Source: G963665495 sp963677785
GTDB lineage: Bacteria; Desulfobacterota; Desulfovibrionia; Desulfovibrionales; Desulfovibrionaceae
Direction: 5' to 3'
NCBI GenBank assembly: GCA_963677785.2
Contig: CAXXDH010000003.1
Span: 1,674,001-1,738,000, forward strand
Length of the DNA stretch: 64,000 nucleotides
Under the pieces are notes generated by a model. That model was not told the origin of the DNA and made no database searches. It saw only the letters and a list, made by a program, of their open reading frames with translations. The position numbers and the translations under genes are program-made. Positions 1-8,407 of the stretch are shown here, piece by piece; position 1 is the first letter of the stretch, and the number at the start of each line of letters is the position of its first letter.

Positions 1-1310
1 TGTCTCATTATCCCCGGCAGATTCAGGCCCTGGCCTGCATCAAAAAGGCCGCCGCCCAGGTCAACATGTCCCTCGGGCTGCTTGATCCGAAAATCGGCCG
101 GGCCATCGTACGGGCCTGCCGGGAGATTCGCTCAGGCCGTTTCGACGACCAGTTCGCCGTGGACGTCATCCAGGGCGGCGCCGGAACCTCGGTCAACATG
201 AACGCCAATGAGGTCATCGCCAACCGGGCTCTGGAACTGCTCGGCCGCCGCAGGGGAGAGTACGGATTCTGCCATCCCAATAATCACGTCAATCTGTCCC
301 AGTCCACCAACGACGTGTACCCGACCTGCCTGCGGGTAAGCGCCATCTGGACCGGCCGTGATCTCCTCCGGGAGCTGCGCAGTCTGCGTGAGGGGTTCGC
401 GGCCAAGGGCAGGGAATTCGCGGACGTGATCAAAATGGGCCGGACTCAGCTTCAGGACGCGGTACCCATGACGCTGGGCCAGGAGTTTTCCGCCTACGGG
501 GTGACCATCGGCGAGGACGTGCAGCGCCTTGAAGAGGCCCTGGGGCTGATGCACGAGATCAACATGGGGGGCACGGCCATTGGAACGGGCATCAACACCA
601 GGCCGGAATACGCCGCCCTGGTCTGCAAGAGGCTGGCGGGGATCACCGGCCTGCCCCTGGTCAAGTCCATGGACCTGGTGGAGGCGGGCAGCGATACCGG
701 CGTGTTCGTGCAGGTTTCCGGGGTTCTCAAGCGAATCGCGGTCAAACTGTCGAAAATCTGCAACGACCTGCGCCTGCTTTCTTCGGGGCCCTTTGCCGGG
801 CTGAACGAGATCAATCTTCCCCCCATGCAACCGGGATCGTCCATCATGCCCGGCAAGGTCAACCCGGTCATACCTGAGGTGGTCAACCAGGTCTGCTTCC
901 GGGTTATCGGCAATGATTTGACCGTGACCATGGCGGCCGAGGGAGGGCAGCTGGAGCTGAACGTGTTCGAGCCGGTCATCGGTTTCACCCTCTTTCAGTC
1001 CATGGACATGCTCACGCGCGCCGCGGCCATTCTCCAGGACAGGTGTCTGCTCGGGATTACGGCCAATCGGGACCGCTGCATGGAGCAGGTCCGCTGTTCG
1101 GCTGGAATCGTGACCATTCTGGTGCCCTACATCGGTTATGACGAGGCTTCGGACATCGCCAAGGAAGCCCAAAGCTCAGGCAGGCCGGTGTATGACCTGG
1201 TTCTGAAAAGAGGACTGATGACCGCTGCCCAGCTGGAGGATGTTCTGGACCCGGGCAAGATGATCTGCCCGCGTATGGTTCGGTCCAAAGATGCATGCAA
1301 AATGGAGTAA
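1..1310 (+). CDS. aspA: aspartate ammonia-lyase (5' truncated by window edge)
   Basis: Class II fumarase/aspartase superfamily enzyme that would deaminate L-aspartate to fumarate and ammonia in the cytoplasm. The open frame already runs at base 3, so the start lies upstream and about 435 residues are visible. The superfamily signature GSSIMPGKVNPVIPE is at about 834-880, holding the catalytic serine loop, and an upstream NLSQSTNDVYPT block is typical of this fold. Aspartase and class II fumarase share these motifs. I prefer aspartase because an amino-acid permease and a P-II protein follow closely, but the substrate is inferred. The next gene starts 29 bp after the stop, which suggests co-transcription. 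Confidence 0.88.
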   Translation, partial: SHYPRQIQALACIKKAAAQVNMSLGLLDPKIGRAIVRACREIRSGRFDDQFAVDVIQGGAGTSVNMNANEVIANRALELLGRRRGEYGFCHPNNHVNLSQSTNDVYPTCLRVSAIWTGRDLLRELRSLREGFAAKGREFADVIKMGRTQLQDAVPMTLGQEFSAYGVTIGEDVQRLEEALGLMHEINMGGTAIGTGINTRPEYAALVCKRLAGITGLPLVKSMDLVEAGSDTGVFVQVSGVLKRIAVKLSKICNDLRLLSSGPFAGLNEINLPPMQPGSSIMPGKVNPVIPEVVNQVCFRVIGNDLTVTMAAEGGQLELNVFEPVIGFTLFQSMDMLTRAAAILQDRCLLGITANRDRCMEQVRCSAGIVTILVPYIGYDEASDIAKEAQSSGRPVYDLVLKRGLMTAAQLEDVLDPGKMICPRMVRSKDACKME

Positions 1311-1339
1311 GGATAACACGTACAAATTGGGAGTTTCCT

Positions 1340-2836
1340 ATGAGCACAGAGTTACGAAAAACCCTCGGATTTTTTTCCTGCTTTTCCGTTGCAGTGGGAC
1401 TGGTGGTCGCTTCAAGCACGCTGGTTTCCCTGGGCCAGGGTATGGGACTGGCCGGGGGCGGTTTTGTCATTGCCATGGCCACGGCCTGGATACTGCAGCT
1501 TTTTTCCGCGCAGAGCTATGCGGAATTGTCCTGTATGATGCCGCATGCCGGAGGCATCCGCTCCTATACCAAGGTCGCCATAGGGTCGCTGCCGGCTATG
1601 GCCGCGGTCATCCTGGCCTTCATCATTCCGAATCTGTTTGCCGCACCGGCCGAACTGGCCGTGGCCGGCGCGGTGATAACAGAAACCTTTGTCCCCGGCG
1701 TTCCGTCCATAGTCTGGGGCGGCCTGCTTCTGGCCGTGCTGACCATCACCAACGTCATCGGCGTGAACATTTTCGCCAAGCTGCAAATCACTTTCACCCT
1801 GACCATGATGATCTCCATGGCGCTGCTGGGCATCATGGGGCTGACCGGCATCGGAACCCTTCCCGCGCCGGATCTGCCGCACCAGGCGTTCAATCCCATG
1901 GGCATGGGCGTGTTCGGTCTGACCGCCCTGGCCATCTGGCTGTACATCGGCATCGAGTTTGTCACGCCAATGGCCCAGGAAACCAAGCAGCCTGAAAAAA
2001 ATATTCCCCGGGCCATGGTGTACGGGCTGCTGGCAATCTTTTTCGTCAACCTGGTCTACGGCTATGCTTCGCTGAAATTCGTGCCTGGCGAAGAACTGGC
2101 CAATTCCAACCACCCGCATGTGGATATGGCTCTGGCCATGCTCGGCAGGCCGGGCATGATCTGGATCGCCATCGTGTCCGTCTTCGCCAGCGCCAGCACC
2201 ATCAACACGGTCATCGGCGTGGTGCCGCGTATGCTCTACGGCATGGCCGTAAGCCGCGAGCTGCCCGTGGTTTTCCGGTCCATACATCCGCGTTTCCACA
2301 CGCCGTGGATCGGCATCCTGTTCATGGCCGGAAGCATCAGCCTGTTCTTTTTCAGCGGCATTCACGAGGCGCCGAACCTTATCGTCTACATTCTGGCCGC
2401 CTGCTGTTCGTGGCTGTTCGCCTATATCATCGCGCATATCGACGTCATCATCCTGCGCCGCCGCTACCCGCATTTCAAGCGCCCGTACAAATCCCCGCTG
2501 TATCCTGTGCCGCAGATCCTCGGCGCTTTGGGCATGGGGTACGCCATCGTCAACATCGCGCCTGTTCCTGAAATGGAAAGCACCATTTTCCGTATGGTCG
2601 GTTTCATGGTCGCAGGCACGCTCGTCTATGTGTTCTTCTGGCTGCGCCTTGTGGTCAAGGAACCCATGTTCCGCCCCATGGACATACGCGAAGCCCAGGA
2701 AGAATGGGGGCTGGTGGAAAAAGAACTGTATAAGAACGGCATTCCGGCCACCTTTGTCATCAATCCCGGCTGCGGTCCGAACTGCGGTGCGGACGGCAAC
2801 CCGGCAGTACTCACCTCAACCGCCGAACAGGCATAA
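1340..2836 (+). CDS. APC-superfamily amino acid/amine permease
   Basis: Inner-membrane amino-acid/polyamine/organocation permease of 498 residues. About twelve hydrophobic segments are visible, starting with LGFFSCFSVAVGLVVASS near the N-terminus and including the family pattern ETKQPEKNIPRAM around residue 215. I chose ATG 1340 rather than the in-frame ATG 1295. The latter overlaps the aspartase stop, while 1340 has a GGGAG ribosome site at 1329-1333 and begins directly with a normal permease N-terminus. The aspartase upstream suggests aspartate or glutamate as substrate, but eutBC elsewhere in the window makes an amine equally possible. A P-II protein gene follows after 15 bp. Confidence 0.85.
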   Translation: MSTELRKTLGFFSCFSVAVGLVVASSTLVSLGQGMGLAGGGFVIAMATAWILQLFSAQSYAELSCMMPHAGGIRSYTKVAIGSLPAMAAVILAFIIPNLFAAPAELAVAGAVITETFVPGVPSIVWGGLLLAVLTITNVIGVNIFAKLQITFTLTMMISMALLGIMGLTGIGTLPAPDLPHQAFNPMGMGVFGLTALAIWLYIGIEFVTPMAQETKQPEKNIPRAMVYGLLAIFFVNLVYGYASLKFVPGEELANSNHPHVDMALAMLGRPGMIWIAIVSVFASASTINTVIGVVPRMLYGMAVSRELPVVFRSIHPRFHTPWIGILFMAGSISLFFFSGIHEAPNLIVYILAACCSWLFAYIIAHIDVIILRRRYPHFKRPYKSPLYPVPQILGALGMGYAIVNIAPVPEMESTIFRMVGFMVAGTLVYVFFWLRLVVKEPMFRPMDIREAQEEWGLVEKELYKNGIPATFVINPGCGPNCGADGNPAVLTSTAEQA

Positions 2837-2851
2837 CCCACAGGAGTTCGC

Positions 2852-3175
2852 ATGTATCTGATCCAATCCATCATTCGTCCGGAAAAAATACTCGAAGTCA
2901 CCGATGCCCTCGCTGAAATCGGCGTATACGGCATGACCAAATTTCCGGTCATTGGCCGGGGCAAGCAGAGCGGTCTCAAGGTCGGCGACATCATGTACAG
3001 GGACATGTCCAAGGAAATGGTCCAGACCATCGTCGACGATGACCAGAAGGAAGCCGCCGTGGCCACGATAATGAAAGCGGCCCGTACCGGCGACGGCAAC
3101 CACGGCGACGGACGTGTGTTCGTCATTCCCGTGGCAGAGGGCTACACCATCCGCTCCGGCGAAAGGAATATCTGA
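2852..3175 (+). CDS. P-II family (NifI-like) nitrogen regulatory protein
   Basis: Small trimeric P-II-type signal protein of 107 residues. The N-terminus MYLIQSIIRPEKILEV, the GRGKQSGLKVGD T-loop region and the C-terminal DGRVFVIPVAEGYTIRSGE are family landmarks. The T-loop has the GRGKQ form seen in NifI/GlnB-like proteins and lacks the classic uridylylated tyrosine context of GlnB/GlnK. P-II proteins sense ATP/ADP and 2-oxoglutarate and bind target proteins. Here the gene lies 15 bp after an APC permease rather than beside amtB or nif genes, so the permease is a plausible partner (inference). An AGGAG ribosome site precedes the start. Confidence 0.88.
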   Translation: MYLIQSIIRPEKILEVTDALAEIGVYGMTKFPVIGRGKQSGLKVGDIMYRDMSKEMVQTIVDDDQKEAAVATIMKAARTGDGNHGDGRVFVIPVAEGYTIRSGERNI

Positions 3176-3190
3176 TCAGCGAGGAAAGCC

Positions 3191-3763
3191 ATGTTTCGAT
3201 CAAAAGAGAAACGGCACAATGCGGCGAATGCGGCCATACTTCAGACCGCGCGCCTTTTTGCCGAGCTGTGGGGCGAGGCCGAGCAGGCCGAAAACGGTGA
3301 TGTGCATTTTGCCGGTCTGCCGCATACATTGCACGGGCTGACCGCAACCCAGACCTGGCAACGCCAGCCCCTGGGAGGAACCATGTCCGTCAATCTCTGT
3401 CTGACACGGGAGGTCAATCATACGGAACACAGCGTGCTGCGCTTTCGCGCTGGCAGATTCCGGCATAAGGGCGACGGCGAGATGGCCAGGCTGCTGGTTG
3501 AGCGGCTGCACGCGGACGCGGTTCTCATGGACGCGTTGCCGCGTCTGGATCTGGCCGGGCTGGCCATAGCGCTGTCCGGCGGCAAGGCGAGCATCACCCT
3601 CACGCCTTACGGGGGAGGGCTGGCGTTTCTGGCGTTGCCGCCCGTACGGTACGCGGTCGCCTTTCCGCACGATCAGATCGGGCTGACCGTCCGGGTGCTG
3701 GAACGGCTGGAGCGGATCGTGGGAAAACAAAGTGAAACAATGGCGTCGAACAAGGTTCACTGA
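3191..3763 (+). CDS. unknown protein, third gene of permease/P-II run
   Basis: I do not recognise this 190-residue protein with confidence. It looks soluble, with no signal peptide or membrane segment, and begins MFRSKEKRHNAANAAIL after a GAGGAAA ribosome site. The middle is a mixed beta-rich region (HSVLRFRAGRFRHKGDGEMA). The C-terminal half is hydrophobic with ALPPVRYAVAFPHDQIGLT. It starts 15 bp behind the P-II gene and is probably translated from the same message as the permease and P-II. A role in regulating or assisting that transporter is a guess from position only. Confidence 0.7.
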   Translation: MFRSKEKRHNAANAAILQTARLFAELWGEAEQAENGDVHFAGLPHTLHGLTATQTWQRQPLGGTMSVNLCLTREVNHTEHSVLRFRAGRFRHKGDGEMARLLVERLHADAVLMDALPRLDLAGLAIALSGGKASITLTPYGGGLAFLALPPVRYAVAFPHDQIGLTVRVLERLERIVGKQSETMASNKVH

Positions 3764-3792
3764 CTGGGATATAGGGATGCAACCGCGAAAAA

Positions 3793-4638
3793 TCAACGCA
3801 AAACAAAGGTGTAGCCGAGGCCGGAGCAGTCCGGGGCGCCTGAGAGATTTTTCCGGACGCAGGAAACCGCGCCGTTTTTGAAGACCACCCAGAAAGGCCC
3901 GTAGTTGTAGCCCGTGTACCCGTGGCTGGCCTTGCGTACGAAGGGTTGCCCGTACATGGCTTCGATTTCGCGCGTGCCCATGCCCTTGCGCGCCAGGGCT
4001 GCCGCCGAGATGGACAACCGCCGGGCAGGGGGCATGTGGATCACTGCGGGCTTGGGCGCGGGCGTGGATTTGTCCGCATGCGTTGCGGACGGATTGTACA
4101 CCGCGGGCTGCAGCTGCGGCGCGTCTTGTTGCGGCAGCTCGACGGGCCGGGTCATTTCCGTCTTGGCCGCTGCCTCCATGCGGCGCGCGTGCTCCTGCTT
4201 GAAGGTTTCGAGCTGGTGAGCCACCTCTTCCGGATCCACGGTGCCGCGTACTTTGAGCCAAAGCTTCAGGTGGTCGCCCTCCAGGTTGAGTTTCTCGTCG
4301 AGAATTTCCACCGTCAGGACAGCGGCGGCGAACGACGTAATTTCGTCGCGTTCTATTTGAAAATTGGCACTGCGCGTCATGATTTCAACAAAGGCTCCGG
4401 CCTTTTCCGCGATACGCCGTTTAGCCTCGTTCAAACACTGGTTGCGCGCATCGATACGCGAATCAGCGTCTCCCATGACATAGGTATGCTCCAGCTCAAT
4501 GGTTTCCAACTCGGCCAGAGCCGGGCGGGGAAGCCCCAGGCACAGGAAAAAGAGCGTCGCGAATCCGAAAAAGAAGATGTTTTTGGATGATTGCCTTTGC
4601 CTGCCGTGCCGGATACAGCTGGAATCGCCGTTGCGCAT
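3793..4638 (-). CDS. secreted protein with FlgT/LPP20-like N-terminal domain
   Basis: Exported protein of 281 residues. A hydrophobic signal segment (IFFFGFATLFFLCLGLP) ends near ALAELE. The next part, with SRIDARNQCLNEAKRRIAEKAGAFVE, resembles the N-terminal domain of FlgT/LPP20-type envelope proteins, where a run of charged helix residues precedes a short beta unit. A Pro/Gln-rich linker follows. The C-terminal 70 residues (GMGTREIEAMYGQPFVRK...YGPFWVVFKNG) look like a separate small domain with two cysteines. An upstream in-frame ATG at 4695 exists, but 4638 gives a more normal signal peptide. Function unknown. A similar N-terminal module occurs in the protein at 39106-40566. Confidence 0.72.
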   Translation of the reverse strand: MRNGDSSCIRHGRQRQSSKNIFFFGFATLFFLCLGLPRPALAELETIELEHTYVMGDADSRIDARNQCLNEAKRRIAEKAGAFVEIMTRSANFQIERDEITSFAAAVLTVEILDEKLNLEGDHLKLWLKVRGTVDPEEVAHQLETFKQEHARRMEAAAKTEMTRPVELPQQDAPQLQPAVYNPSATHADKSTPAPKPAVIHMPPARRLSISAAALARKGMGTREIEAMYGQPFVRKASHGYTGYNYGPFWVVFKNGAVSCVRKNLSGAPDCSGLGYTFVLR

Positions 4639-4727
4639 GGATCTGCCCTTTGCATTGATGACCGTTTGGCGTTGCCTGTTAAAAGGCTGACGCATTCCAC
4701 TCGTTGGGGAGATCTTTGCAAAGAGCG

Positions 4728-4758
4728 GGCCGGACTAGCAGCAAAGTGCTAGCCGGCC
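4728..4758. repeat. GC-rich inverted repeat between two minus-strand genes
   Basis: The arms GGCCGG-A-CTAGCA and TGCTAG-CCGGCC pair over 12 bp with one bulged A and a 6-nt loop. No T-run follows on either strand, so it is not a standard intrinsic terminator. It lies between the stop of the YjbQ gene (4816) and the start of the secreted-protein gene (4638), and could stabilise or attenuate the transcript. Confidence 0.5.
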
Positions 4759-4815
4759 GTCGGGGCAACCGGCCTGCCAAGATCCACGCAATATGTGTTC
4801 AGAGTCCGGGCGGGC

Positions 4816-5205
4816 TCATTCCATCCACTGCAGCCAGAGCTCCCGTGTCCGCGGGCCGTCGAACTCGCAGAATATCAGGCCCTGCCACTGGCCCAGCACC
4901 AGTTTTCCGTCATCCACAAAAATCTGCTCGCTGGCGCCGATCACCGAGCTTTTGATGTGGGCGTCCGGGTTGCCCTCGTGCCGGTAGTTTTCAGTGTAGG
5001 GAATGAGCTTGTCCAGCATGTAGATGAAATCTTTGGCCACGGAGGGATCGCTTACGGCATTGATGGTTACGGCCGCAGTGGTATGCGGGCAAAAGATCGT
5101 CAATATGCCGTTCAGCCAGTTCAAATCCAAAACCATGTCTTGCACTTGGGTTGTGATGTTGACAAACTGTTCCCTGGATACGGTTTTGATCAGAATTTTG
5201 CGCAT
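4816..5205 (-). CDS. YjbQ/UPF0047 family protein
   Basis: Protein of 129 residues belonging to the YjbQ (UPF0047) family, whose members have weak thiamine-phosphate synthase-like activity and an unclear main role. Visible family landmarks are LTIFCPHTTAAVTINAV near residue 36, a central NPDAHIKSSVIG block and LGQWQGLIFCEFDGPR near the C-terminus; these contribute conserved His, Asp and Glu residues. Length matches the family. A GGGAG ribosome site lies just upstream of ATG 5205. It is cytosolic, with no signal peptide. Confidence 0.88.
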   Translation of the reverse strand: MRKILIKTVSREQFVNITTQVQDMVLDLNWLNGILTIFCPHTTAAVTINAVSDPSVAKDFIYMLDKLIPYTENYRHEGNPDAHIKSSVIGASEQIFVDDGKLVLGQWQGLIFCEFDGPRTRELWLQWME

Positions 5206-5357
5206 ACCCTGTCTCCCTTGGGTTGACGTACGGAAGAACTGTGGACTGGGAATTATATTGTATTGAGTATATTCCGTCCCGGAGTATTTCGCAACAATTG
5301 GGAAAAATATATCGAGCTCGCCTTGCTGCGGCGCTGCGGACCGAGGAGAAACACGGC

Positions 5358-6125
5358 ATGAACCCGAACAAAGCAGACCAGGACCTTTGCGTGCGCTTGC
5401 TGGAACCCGAATGGCGCGACCGCTTGCCCTCCACCAACAGTGAACTGGTACGCAGGCTGGCCGCTGGAGAGGAGCTGGTTTCCGGCTATCTGCTGGCCGC
5501 GCGCGAACAGACCGCCGGACGCGGACGCCTGGGCCGTTCGTGGACCACGGCCCCCGGACGCGATTTGTGCTTTTCTTTTGCGCTGCGTACCGAAATGCCT
5601 GCGGAAGAAATTGCCTCGCTGCCGCTGGTGGTCGGCCTGGGGCTGGCGTACGGGCTGGACGCCTGCGGTGTGACGTCAGTGGTGAAATGGCCCAATGATA
5701 TTCTGGTGCGGAGCCGGAAAATCTGCGGGATTTTGTGCGAGCGGGTTTCCAATCGTCCGGCGTACGTGGTGGCCGGAGTGGGCTGCAACGTGAACATGAG
5801 CCCTGAAAACGCGGCCCGTATTGATAAACCCGCCACCTCCTTGCTGATGGAGACCGGACGGACGCAAAACATCGACGACGTGCTGCTGGAACTGCGTCGG
5901 GCGCTGTCTCCCTGGCTGGAGCAATGGCGGCGGGGGGGCTTTTCCTGCGTACGCGGGGCCTGGCTGGAGCGCAGCGCCGATTTGGGCGAGCGGGTCACGG
6001 TACGGACGCCGGGGAAGGAAAAGAGCGGACGCCCGGCAGGGTTTGGTCCGCAGGGCGAACTGTTGCTGGAAGGGGATGACGGAAAGGTGACGCCGGTCTG
6101 GGCCGGGGATATCGAAGCCGTCTGA
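5358..6125 (+). CDS. birA: biotin--[acetyl-CoA-carboxylase] ligase
   Basis: Biotin protein ligase of 255 residues that activates biotin with ATP and attaches it to biotin carboxyl carrier proteins. The biotin/ATP-binding signature TAGRGRLGRSW is at about residues 52-62. KWPNDILV and GILCE follow in the usual order, and a small C-terminal SH3-like domain with GELLLEGDDG closes the protein. ATG 5358 is preceded by GAGGAG at 5343-5348. The 45 codons upstream in the same frame look non-coding. There is no N-terminal helix-turn-helix, so this is the monofunctional enzyme rather than a repressor-type BirA. Confidence 0.92.
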   Translation: MNPNKADQDLCVRLLEPEWRDRLPSTNSELVRRLAAGEELVSGYLLAAREQTAGRGRLGRSWTTAPGRDLCFSFALRTEMPAEEIASLPLVVGLGLAYGLDACGVTSVVKWPNDILVRSRKICGILCERVSNRPAYVVAGVGCNVNMSPENAARIDKPATSLLMETGRTQNIDDVLLELRRALSPWLEQWRRGGFSCVRGAWLERSADLGERVTVRTPGKEKSGRPAGFGPQGELLLEGDDGKVTPVWAGDIEAV

Positions 6126-6162
6126 ACACAGCGGTCTCCGTCCGGGAACAAAAAACGGAGGC

Positions 6163-6191
6163 AAAAAAGGAGCACGGGCGAACCATGCTCC
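6163..6191 (-). terminator. intrinsic terminator of the IMP cyclohydrolase gene
   Basis: On the minus strand a roughly 9-bp stem, GGAGCATGG pairing with CCCGTGCTCC around a UUCG-type loop (6169-6191), is followed by six T residues (6168-6163). It lies 24 bp after the stop of the gene at 6215-6814. Confidence 0.8.
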
Positions 6192-6214
6192 TGCCGCATA
6201 TTATTGTTACAGAG

Positions 6215-6814
6215 CTATTCCTGCCCTTTGGCCAGGTAGTCTGCGATCATGGCGTCGTAGCGCGAGACCATGGCAAAGGTCTGGACAGCGAGTTCGCGCC
6301 GCAGCGCCAGGCTGACGGTGAAATCGCCCGCTTCCAGCTCGCCGCGGATCCGTGCGTAGGCGTCTGTGCCGGGCACCACCAGCATGCTGTGGTAATTTTT
6401 TGCCGAGGCGCGCAGCAGTGTGGGACCGCCGATGTCTATCTGTTCCACGGCCGCCTTGAGATTCGCACCGTCCGCCACGGCGGAGGCAAAGTCGTAGAGA
6501 TTCACGCAAATCATGTCGAAGGGCTTGATGGAAAGTTCATCAAGCGTACGCAGGTGTTCGGGAACGTCTTTGTCGGCGAGAACGCCGGCATGGATATGCG
6601 GATGCAATGTTTTGACGCGTCCGCCCAGGATTTCGGGAAAACCCGTGACCTGGCTTACAGAGATGACCGGCAATCCGGCCTCTTCCAGTTTTTTTTTGGT
6701 GCCGCCAGTGGAAACCAGTTCCACGCCGTTTTGCGCCAGAAAACCGGCGAATTCCACAAGACCGCTTTTGTCCGTCACGCTGAGCAGCGCGCGGCGAATA
6801 GGCAATGCGTCCAT
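6215..6814 (-). CDS. purH: stand-alone IMP cyclohydrolase (PurH N-terminal domain)
   Basis: Protein of 199 residues covering only the MGS-like IMP cyclohydrolase domain, which closes FAICAR to IMP in the last step of purine synthesis. Typical stretches are ALLSVTDKSGLVEFA, STGGTKKKLEEAG, GGRVKTLHPHIHAG and IDIGGPTLLRASAKN, in the order seen in the first 200 residues of bifunctional PurH. The AICAR transformylase domain, about 300 residues in ordinary PurH, is absent and the gene ends at a clear terminator, so this is a split version rather than a truncation by damage. A GAGGAGG ribosome site precedes the start. The transformylase must be encoded elsewhere. Confidence 0.92.
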   Translation of the reverse strand: MDALPIRRALLSVTDKSGLVEFAGFLAQNGVELVSTGGTKKKLEEAGLPVISVSQVTGFPEILGGRVKTLHPHIHAGVLADKDVPEHLRTLDELSIKPFDMICVNLYDFASAVADGANLKAAVEQIDIGGPTLLRASAKNYHSMLVVPGTDAYARIRGELEAGDFTVSLALRRELAVQTFAMVSRYDAMIADYLAKGQE

Positions 6815-6969
6815 GTGCCCTCCTCGCTTTTTTTTAAGGAAGTGCCAAAAAGCCCGGTCCTTGGCAAGCGGAAGGATGTCGCAGATAATGATTTCCCAGC
6901 CTTCTCACGCCAGCGAAAAAGGCCGGGAAATCAAATGGGGAGGGGAGAAGTGAAAAAATTATTTTTGCA

Positions 6970-7533
6970 TCAGGCCTCTAAGGATTCATAGAGTTCTTTG
7001 CAGGGCTCGTTGGACGGGTCGCGCTGCAGAATGGTCTCCAGGTGCGCCCTTGCATCCGTGCCGCGTCCCAGCCCGACCAGGCATCCGGCCAGGGCAAAAC
7101 GGACGTCGTCCTTTTCCGGCGCCACGGCCAGGAAATTTTCCAGGTGGGGGATCACGTCCTCCAGCCGTTGCAGCACATGGCCCAGTTGAATGATGCCGTA
7201 AGTGGCCACCATGTTTTCCGGATTGTAGTCCAGAGCCCGGGTATAATTGTCAAAGGCTTCCTCGTGACGGCCGGCGTCCGTCAGCATCAGCGCCATGCCG
7301 GACAAGGCCTTGTCGTTGGGCTCGATTTCCGCGGCCTTGCCATACAGGTCCAGGGCTTTTTGGTTCTGCCCCCGGTGTACGGCAATGGTTGCCAGCCCGA
7401 TATAGGGTTCAGGATGTACGCCGTTGCTTTTGACCGCCTTGACGTAGTACTCCTCTGCTTTGTCAATGTCGCCCATGAACAGGTAACATTCGCCTAGTTC
7501 CTTGTTGATTTCATAATCAAGATGTGTACTCAT
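6970..7533 (-). CDS. TPR-repeat protein
   Basis: Cytosolic protein of 187 residues built almost entirely of tetratricopeptide repeats. Repeats such as YYVKAVKSNGVHPEPYIGLA and LYGKAAEIEPNDKALSGMA show the usual W/L-G-Y-A-F-A-P spacing, with about five repeats. ATG 7533 is preceded by GGAGGGG. The frame is open upstream to 7668, but that stretch is AT-rich and looks non-coding. TPR proteins scaffold other proteins; the partner is unknown. It is transcribed divergently from the flagellar operon. Confidence 0.8.
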   Translation of the reverse strand: MSTHLDYEINKELGECYLFMGDIDKAEEYYVKAVKSNGVHPEPYIGLATIAVHRGQNQKALDLYGKAAEIEPNDKALSGMALMLTDAGRHEEAFDNYTRALDYNPENMVATYGIIQLGHVLQRLEDVIPHLENFLAVAPEKDDVRFALAGCLVGLGRGTDARAHLETILQRDPSNEPCKELYESLEA

Positions 7534-7995
7534 GGTCTCCCCTCCATCTAAAAAGAATATTTGCCTTTGCCGTGCCCACCAGATGCGCAGGCATGTTTTT
7601 GGCCAGTACAGCCAGGTAAGCAAATTTTGCCTTCTGAAACATCTCGGGATCACTGAAGCAATCTCCATGCCAGTCTAGTTGCATTTTTTCGCTGACACCA
7701 ATTCCATCGTCAGAATAAACACCCGGCTTTAGGGCATCTCACAGAAAAATATTCTCTATTTCAACTGGTTCTCAAATAATCATCTTTACTTTGTGCGCTG
7801 TGGGATGACGGCGCATGCGCGAGCGGCTCTCCAGTGCGTCGAAATTCAGACTTCCGGGCCGATTCAAGTCTTGAAAAATTTAATGATCTTTCAATATTTT
7901 AGTACGATAACTCGTATGGAACAGTGGTTGCAAAGTGCGTCTGCAGCAAGAGAGAAGCCGCGGAACAGACGCGGCGCAACACGGAGGCAATACGC
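7534..7995. other. divergent intergenic region upstream of the flagellar operon
   Basis: About 460 bp without a gene, AT-rich compared with its flanks, between the TPR gene and flgB. It contains the sigma-54-type promoter listed at 7917-7932. I see no RNA gene or strong hairpin in the remainder. Confidence 0.6.
7917..7932 (+). promoter_or_regulatory. sigma-54-type (-24/-12) promoter of the flagellar operon
   Basis: The sequence TGGAACAGTGGTTGCA has the invariant GG and GC separated by exactly 10 bp and matches the TGGCAC-N5-TTGCA consensus at TGG, AC and TTGCA. The predicted start would be near 7944, about 50 bp before flgB. Class II flagellar operons in this lineage are often sigma-54 dependent, so the context fits. 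Confidence 0.65.
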
Positions 7996-8406
7996 ATGAA
8001 AACCCTGTTTCCAGAACACATGGAACTCACCGGCAAGGTCCTCGACCTGAGGTTGCAGCGTCAAAATGTTGTCATGAGCAATCTGGCGAACATCAACACG
8101 CCCAACTACAAGGCCCTGAATCTGGACTGGGAAGACGAGCTGCAGAACGCTCTGGCCCTGAACCAGCGCGGGAAAATGTCCCGTACCAATAAGCGGCACA
8201 TGCCGTCGGGACTCAATCCGAGTGAAATCAACGGTGAATTTTTCAAGACCTGGCAGCCCCATGTCGTCAAAGGGGACGACTCCGTGGATCTGGATACGGA
8301 AATGGCCAAAATGTCCAAGAACAACATGATGTACAGCGCCTTGACCACGATTTTGAAGAAAAACTTCGAAGGTCTGAAGACTGTAATAAGCGACGGAGGC
8401 AAGTAG
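7996..8406 (+). CDS. flgB: flagellar basal-body rod protein FlgB
   Basis: Proximal rod protein of 136 residues, exported by the flagellar type III system and assembled on the MS ring. The N-terminal helix with QNVVMSNLANINTPNYKA carries the conserved SNLANxxTPxYKA rod/hook signature, and the C-terminal helix (NNMMYSALTTILKKNFEGLKTVI) is the second conserved rod-family helix. ATG 7996 is preceded by an ACGGAGG ribosome site (7981-7987). It is the first gene of the flgB-flgC-fliE-fliF-fliG-fliH-fliI operon; the 1-bp gap to flgC suggests translational coupling. Confidence 0.95.
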   Translation: MKTLFPEHMELTGKVLDLRLQRQNVVMSNLANINTPNYKALNLDWEDELQNALALNQRGKMSRTNKRHMPSGLNPSEINGEFFKTWQPHVVKGDDSVDLDTEMAKMSKNNMMYSALTTILKKNFEGLKTVISDGGK

Positions 8407-8407
8407 T

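Noticed and set aside
132..1172. 346-codon minus-strand open frame opposite aspartase
   Set aside because: It has no recognisable domain and lies wholly antisense to a well-conserved enzyme; high-GC codon use creates such frames.
7120..7180. Possible terminator inside the TPR gene
   Set aside because: The inverted repeat lies in coding sequence and has no T-run.
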